A stretch of 7,924 nucleotides of DNA, from the NCBI GenBank assembly GCA_003225655.1, contig QIAW01000331.1, positions 1-7,924 of the forward strand, given 5' to 3'. The position numbers and the translations under genes are program-made. The DNA is from Acidobacteriota bacterium. GTDB taxonomy: Bacteria; Acidobacteriota; Terriglobia; Terriglobales; Acidobacteriaceae. The notes beneath the pieces are model-generated. The model was not told where the DNA came from, searched no databases, and saw only the letters and a program-made list of their open reading frames with translations. Positions within the stretch are counted from its first letter, which is position 1. Each line of letters starts with the position of its first letter. Shown one piece after another: positions 6,615 to 7,924 of this stretch.

Positions 6615-6636
6615 AGACGGTTTCGCCGTCTTTTTT
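6615..6636 (+). terminator. Intrinsic terminator in the permease leader
   Basis: AGACGG (6615-6620) and CCGTCT (6626-6631) form a perfect six-base-pair stem with a five-base loop, directly followed by a run of Ts (6631-6636, then GTTT). The T-run is downstream on the plus strand, so it acts on rightward transcription. No complete plus-strand gene lies between it and the predicted promoter, pointing to attenuation, insulation of the permease from read-through, or the end of a very short RNA. Confidence 0.6.
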
Positions 6637-6646
6637 GTTTCAGTAT

Positions 6647-6665
6647 AGTTGCAAATGGTTTGCAA
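6647..6665. promoter_or_regulatory. TTGCAA repeat, copy 2 (Fur-like 7-1-7 operator candidate)
   Basis: AGTTGCAAATGGTTTGCAA contains the 15-mer TGCAAAT-G-GTTTGCA (6650-6664), whose arms are complementary at six of seven positions. This 7-1-7 shape is that of Fur-family boxes, although the bases differ from the E. coli consensus. It ends 21 bases before the ATG of the iron permease. Fur-type iron control is an inference from shape and context. Confidence 0.45.
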
Positions 6666-6686
6666 GTAGGATATCCGTACAAAAGT

Positions 6687-7478
6687 ATGCTGCAGGCTCT
6701 CATCATCACATTGCGCGAAGGGGTGGAAGCCGCCCTCATCGTTGGAATCACGCTCGCTTACCTGGCCAAGATTGGCCGCCATGAGCTGCGCCGGGTGGTT
6801 TACGTTGCCCTGGTAGCCGCCTTTGTGGCGAGTATTGCCGTGGCCGTTGCCATCTCGCGTATCCAACTTAATCAGGATATCTTCGAAGGCTGGGTCATGC
6901 TGGTTGCCGCCGTCCTCACCATCAGCATGATCGTCCTCATGATGCGCACCGCCCGCCGCTTGAAGGGCGAAATTGAGACCAAAGTGGGAGCCTTGGCCGG
7001 CAATAGTTCGCGCTTCGGCCTCTTTGCTTTTGTTTTCCTGATGGTGTTGCGCGAAGGCGTGGAGACCGTGCTGATACTGGCCGGCGTCTCTTTCAATTCG
7101 ACTGAATTGATGAATTTCATTGGCACTCTTACCGGTGTGATGCTGGCCATCCTGTTCGGCGTGATGTTTGTGAAGGGCTCAGTGCGCATCAACCTGCAGA
7201 AATTCTTCCGGGTCACAACCGTGATCCTGTTCTTTGTTTCGGCCCAGCTCATCATATCGGGCCTGCATGAGCTTTCTGAGAATGGCGTGTTGCCCTCGAG
7301 CAAGCGCGAGATGGCCATTATCGGCCCCATTGTGCGCAACGACCTGTTTTTCTTTATTACCATCCTGGCTCTGGCTGCGCTCATGGTGCTGATGGAGTGG
7401 CGGCGCCGCATCTTTTTCCGGGCCGCAGGTAACTTCGCAAGCAGAACAGCGCAAGGTCATGTGGACGGCGCGGCGTGA
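6687..7478 (+). CDS. FTR1-family high-affinity iron permease
   Basis: This is a polytopic inner-membrane iron permease of the FTR1/EfeU family, which moves ferric iron across the membrane, usually after oxidation by a partner. The 263-aa product has the two REGxE iron-binding motifs of the family, in the first helix (R10-E14, REGVE) and in the fourth (R122-E126, REGVE). About seven hydrophobic segments are visible, including LVAAFVASIAVAVAI, GWVMLVAAVLTISMIVLMM and FFFITILALAALMVLM. The conserved late block FFRVTTVILFFVSAQLIISGLHE is intact. ATG 6687 is preferred because REGVE falls at its usual place near the N-terminus; the frame is open upstream but crosses the promoter and terminator. The last ~25 codons after EWRRR look unlike family sequence and overlap another frame that encodes the DUF2318 protein (see findings). 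The leader suggests iron or attenuation control. Confidence 0.93.
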   Translation: MLQALIITLREGVEAALIVGITLAYLAKIGRHELRRVVYVALVAAFVASIAVAVAISRIQLNQDIFEGWVMLVAAVLTISMIVLMMRTARRLKGEIETKVGALAGNSSRFGLFAFVFLMVLREGVETVLILAGVSFNSTELMNFIGTLTGVMLAILFGVMFVKGSVRINLQKFFRVTTVILFFVSAQLIISGLHELSENGVLPSSKREMAIIGPIVRNDLFFFITILALAALMVLMEWRRRIFFRAAGNFASRTAQGHVDGAA

Positions 7479-7924
7479 GCGCTTCTGGATGGCCTCAATG
7501 TACGTAACCACTTTTCTTTTCATCACTCTTATCACCGCCGAGTTCATCTATGCGAAGAGCACAACCCCGCCAATCTCATCCACACCGGTGCAATTCGTCA
7601 ATGGCCAAGTGAGCATTCCGCTTACCCAGGTCTCCGATGGCGATCTGCATCGTTACGCCGTCAACGTCAATGGAACCGAGGTGCGCTTCTTCCTCTATCA
7701 GAAACCCGATGGCAGCGTCGCCACTGTATTTGACGCCTGTGGAATTTGCGGCGCGGTAGGCTTCTACAAAACCAGCACCGGTCTGGTGTGCAAGAACTGC
7801 GCTGCTCCGGTGAATCCACAGTCGGTGGGACAGCCGGGTGGATGCAATCCCATCCCTCTGAAGGCAACCAAGATTGGCGATTCAATTGTAGTTATGGAGG
7901 CGGACCTGGCAGCGGGAATGGAAC
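7459..7924 (+). CDS. Membrane-anchored Cys-rich DUF2318 (Fe-S-containing type) protein, 3'-truncated by window edge
   Basis: The frame is open to the window end, giving at least 155 residues. From ATG 7459 it begins with a basic stretch (ARRERFW), then one membrane segment (TTFLFITLITAEFIYA, about residues 17-32), then a domain expected outside the cytoplasm. Five cysteines are visible: C94 and C97 (DACGIC), C111 and C114 (CKNC), and C129 (GGCNPIPL). This is the pattern of DUF2318, a domain commonly found with FTR1-type iron uptake and annotated as Fe-S-containing; a redox role in iron uptake is inferred. The start overlaps the permease gene by 20 nt in a different frame. ATG 7489 is an alternative, but it would drop the basic stretch. 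AAGG lies only 2 nt before ATG 7459, too close for an ideal ribosome site, which leaves a frameshift-fused product possible. Confidence 0.8.
   Translation, partial: MWTARRERFWMASMYVTTFLFITLITAEFIYAKSTTPPISSTPVQFVNGQVSIPLTQVSDGDLHRYAVNVNGTEVRFFLYQKPDGSVATVFDACGICGAVGFYKTSTGLVCKNCAAPVNPQSVGQPGGCNPIPLKATKIGDSIVVMEADLAAGME

Noticed and set aside
6543..6686. Upstream extension of the FTR1 frame from an ATG at 6543
   Set aside because: It would translate the promoter and terminator and put 48 unrelated residues before the conserved N-terminal REGVE helix; the open frame here is probably chance.
6495..6866. N-terminal extension of the minus-strand acetyltransferase (124 extra codons)
   Set aside because: The extension crosses the promoter, the terminator, both repeats and the start of the permease gene on the other strand; family similarity starts at the ATG at 6494.

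Overview
The window looks like chromosomal DNA from a bacterium of moderately high GC, most likely an Acidobacteriota (Terriglobia-type) genome. This is inferred from the flavour of the UvrA, SprT-like and FTR1/DUF2318 proteins and from dispersed-looking palindromic intergenic sequence. No rRNA or other taxonomic marker is present, so the phylum is a moderate-confidence guess.

Layout: (1) Bases 1-4469 hold four plus-strand genes whose ends overlap or nearly touch: the C-terminal ~712 codons of uvrA (cut by the window start), a secreted TPR protein (14-nt overlap), a ~144-aa exported helical protein (stop and start share one base), and a ~182-aa exported helical protein (abutting or ATGA-overlapping). 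They are probably one translationally coupled operon joining DNA repair to three envelope-directed proteins of unknown function. (2) Bases 4470-4900 are non-coding and carry a cluster of hairpin-forming palindromes resembling REP-type repeats. (3) A plus-strand SprT-like zinc metallopeptidase gene ends at 5572 and converges on a minus-strand CelD/BcsL-type GNAT acetyltransferase gene (5616-6494), with an 8-bp-stem inverted repeat between them. (4) Bases 6495-6686 form a structured control region: two nearly identical 19/20-nt TTGCAA-based repeats flank a near-consensus sigma70 promoter and an intrinsic terminator, all upstream of an iron permease. (5) Bases 6687-7924 hold an FTR1-family iron permease followed, in a different and overlapping frame, by a membrane-anchored, Cys-rich DUF2318 protein cut by the window end.

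Functionally, the right end is a high-affinity iron uptake module: FTR1 as the membrane permease, with a DUF2318 domain as a likely redox or Fe-S partner outside the membrane. The left end is nucleotide excision repair plus an uncharacterised exported TPR/helical-protein set. Points that deserve a second look are an apparent in-frame loss of a conserved Cys-containing segment in UvrA, the repeat-promoter-terminator-repeat leader of the iron permease (one repeat copy resembles a Fur-type 7-1-7 operator), and the frame break between FTR1 and DUF2318.
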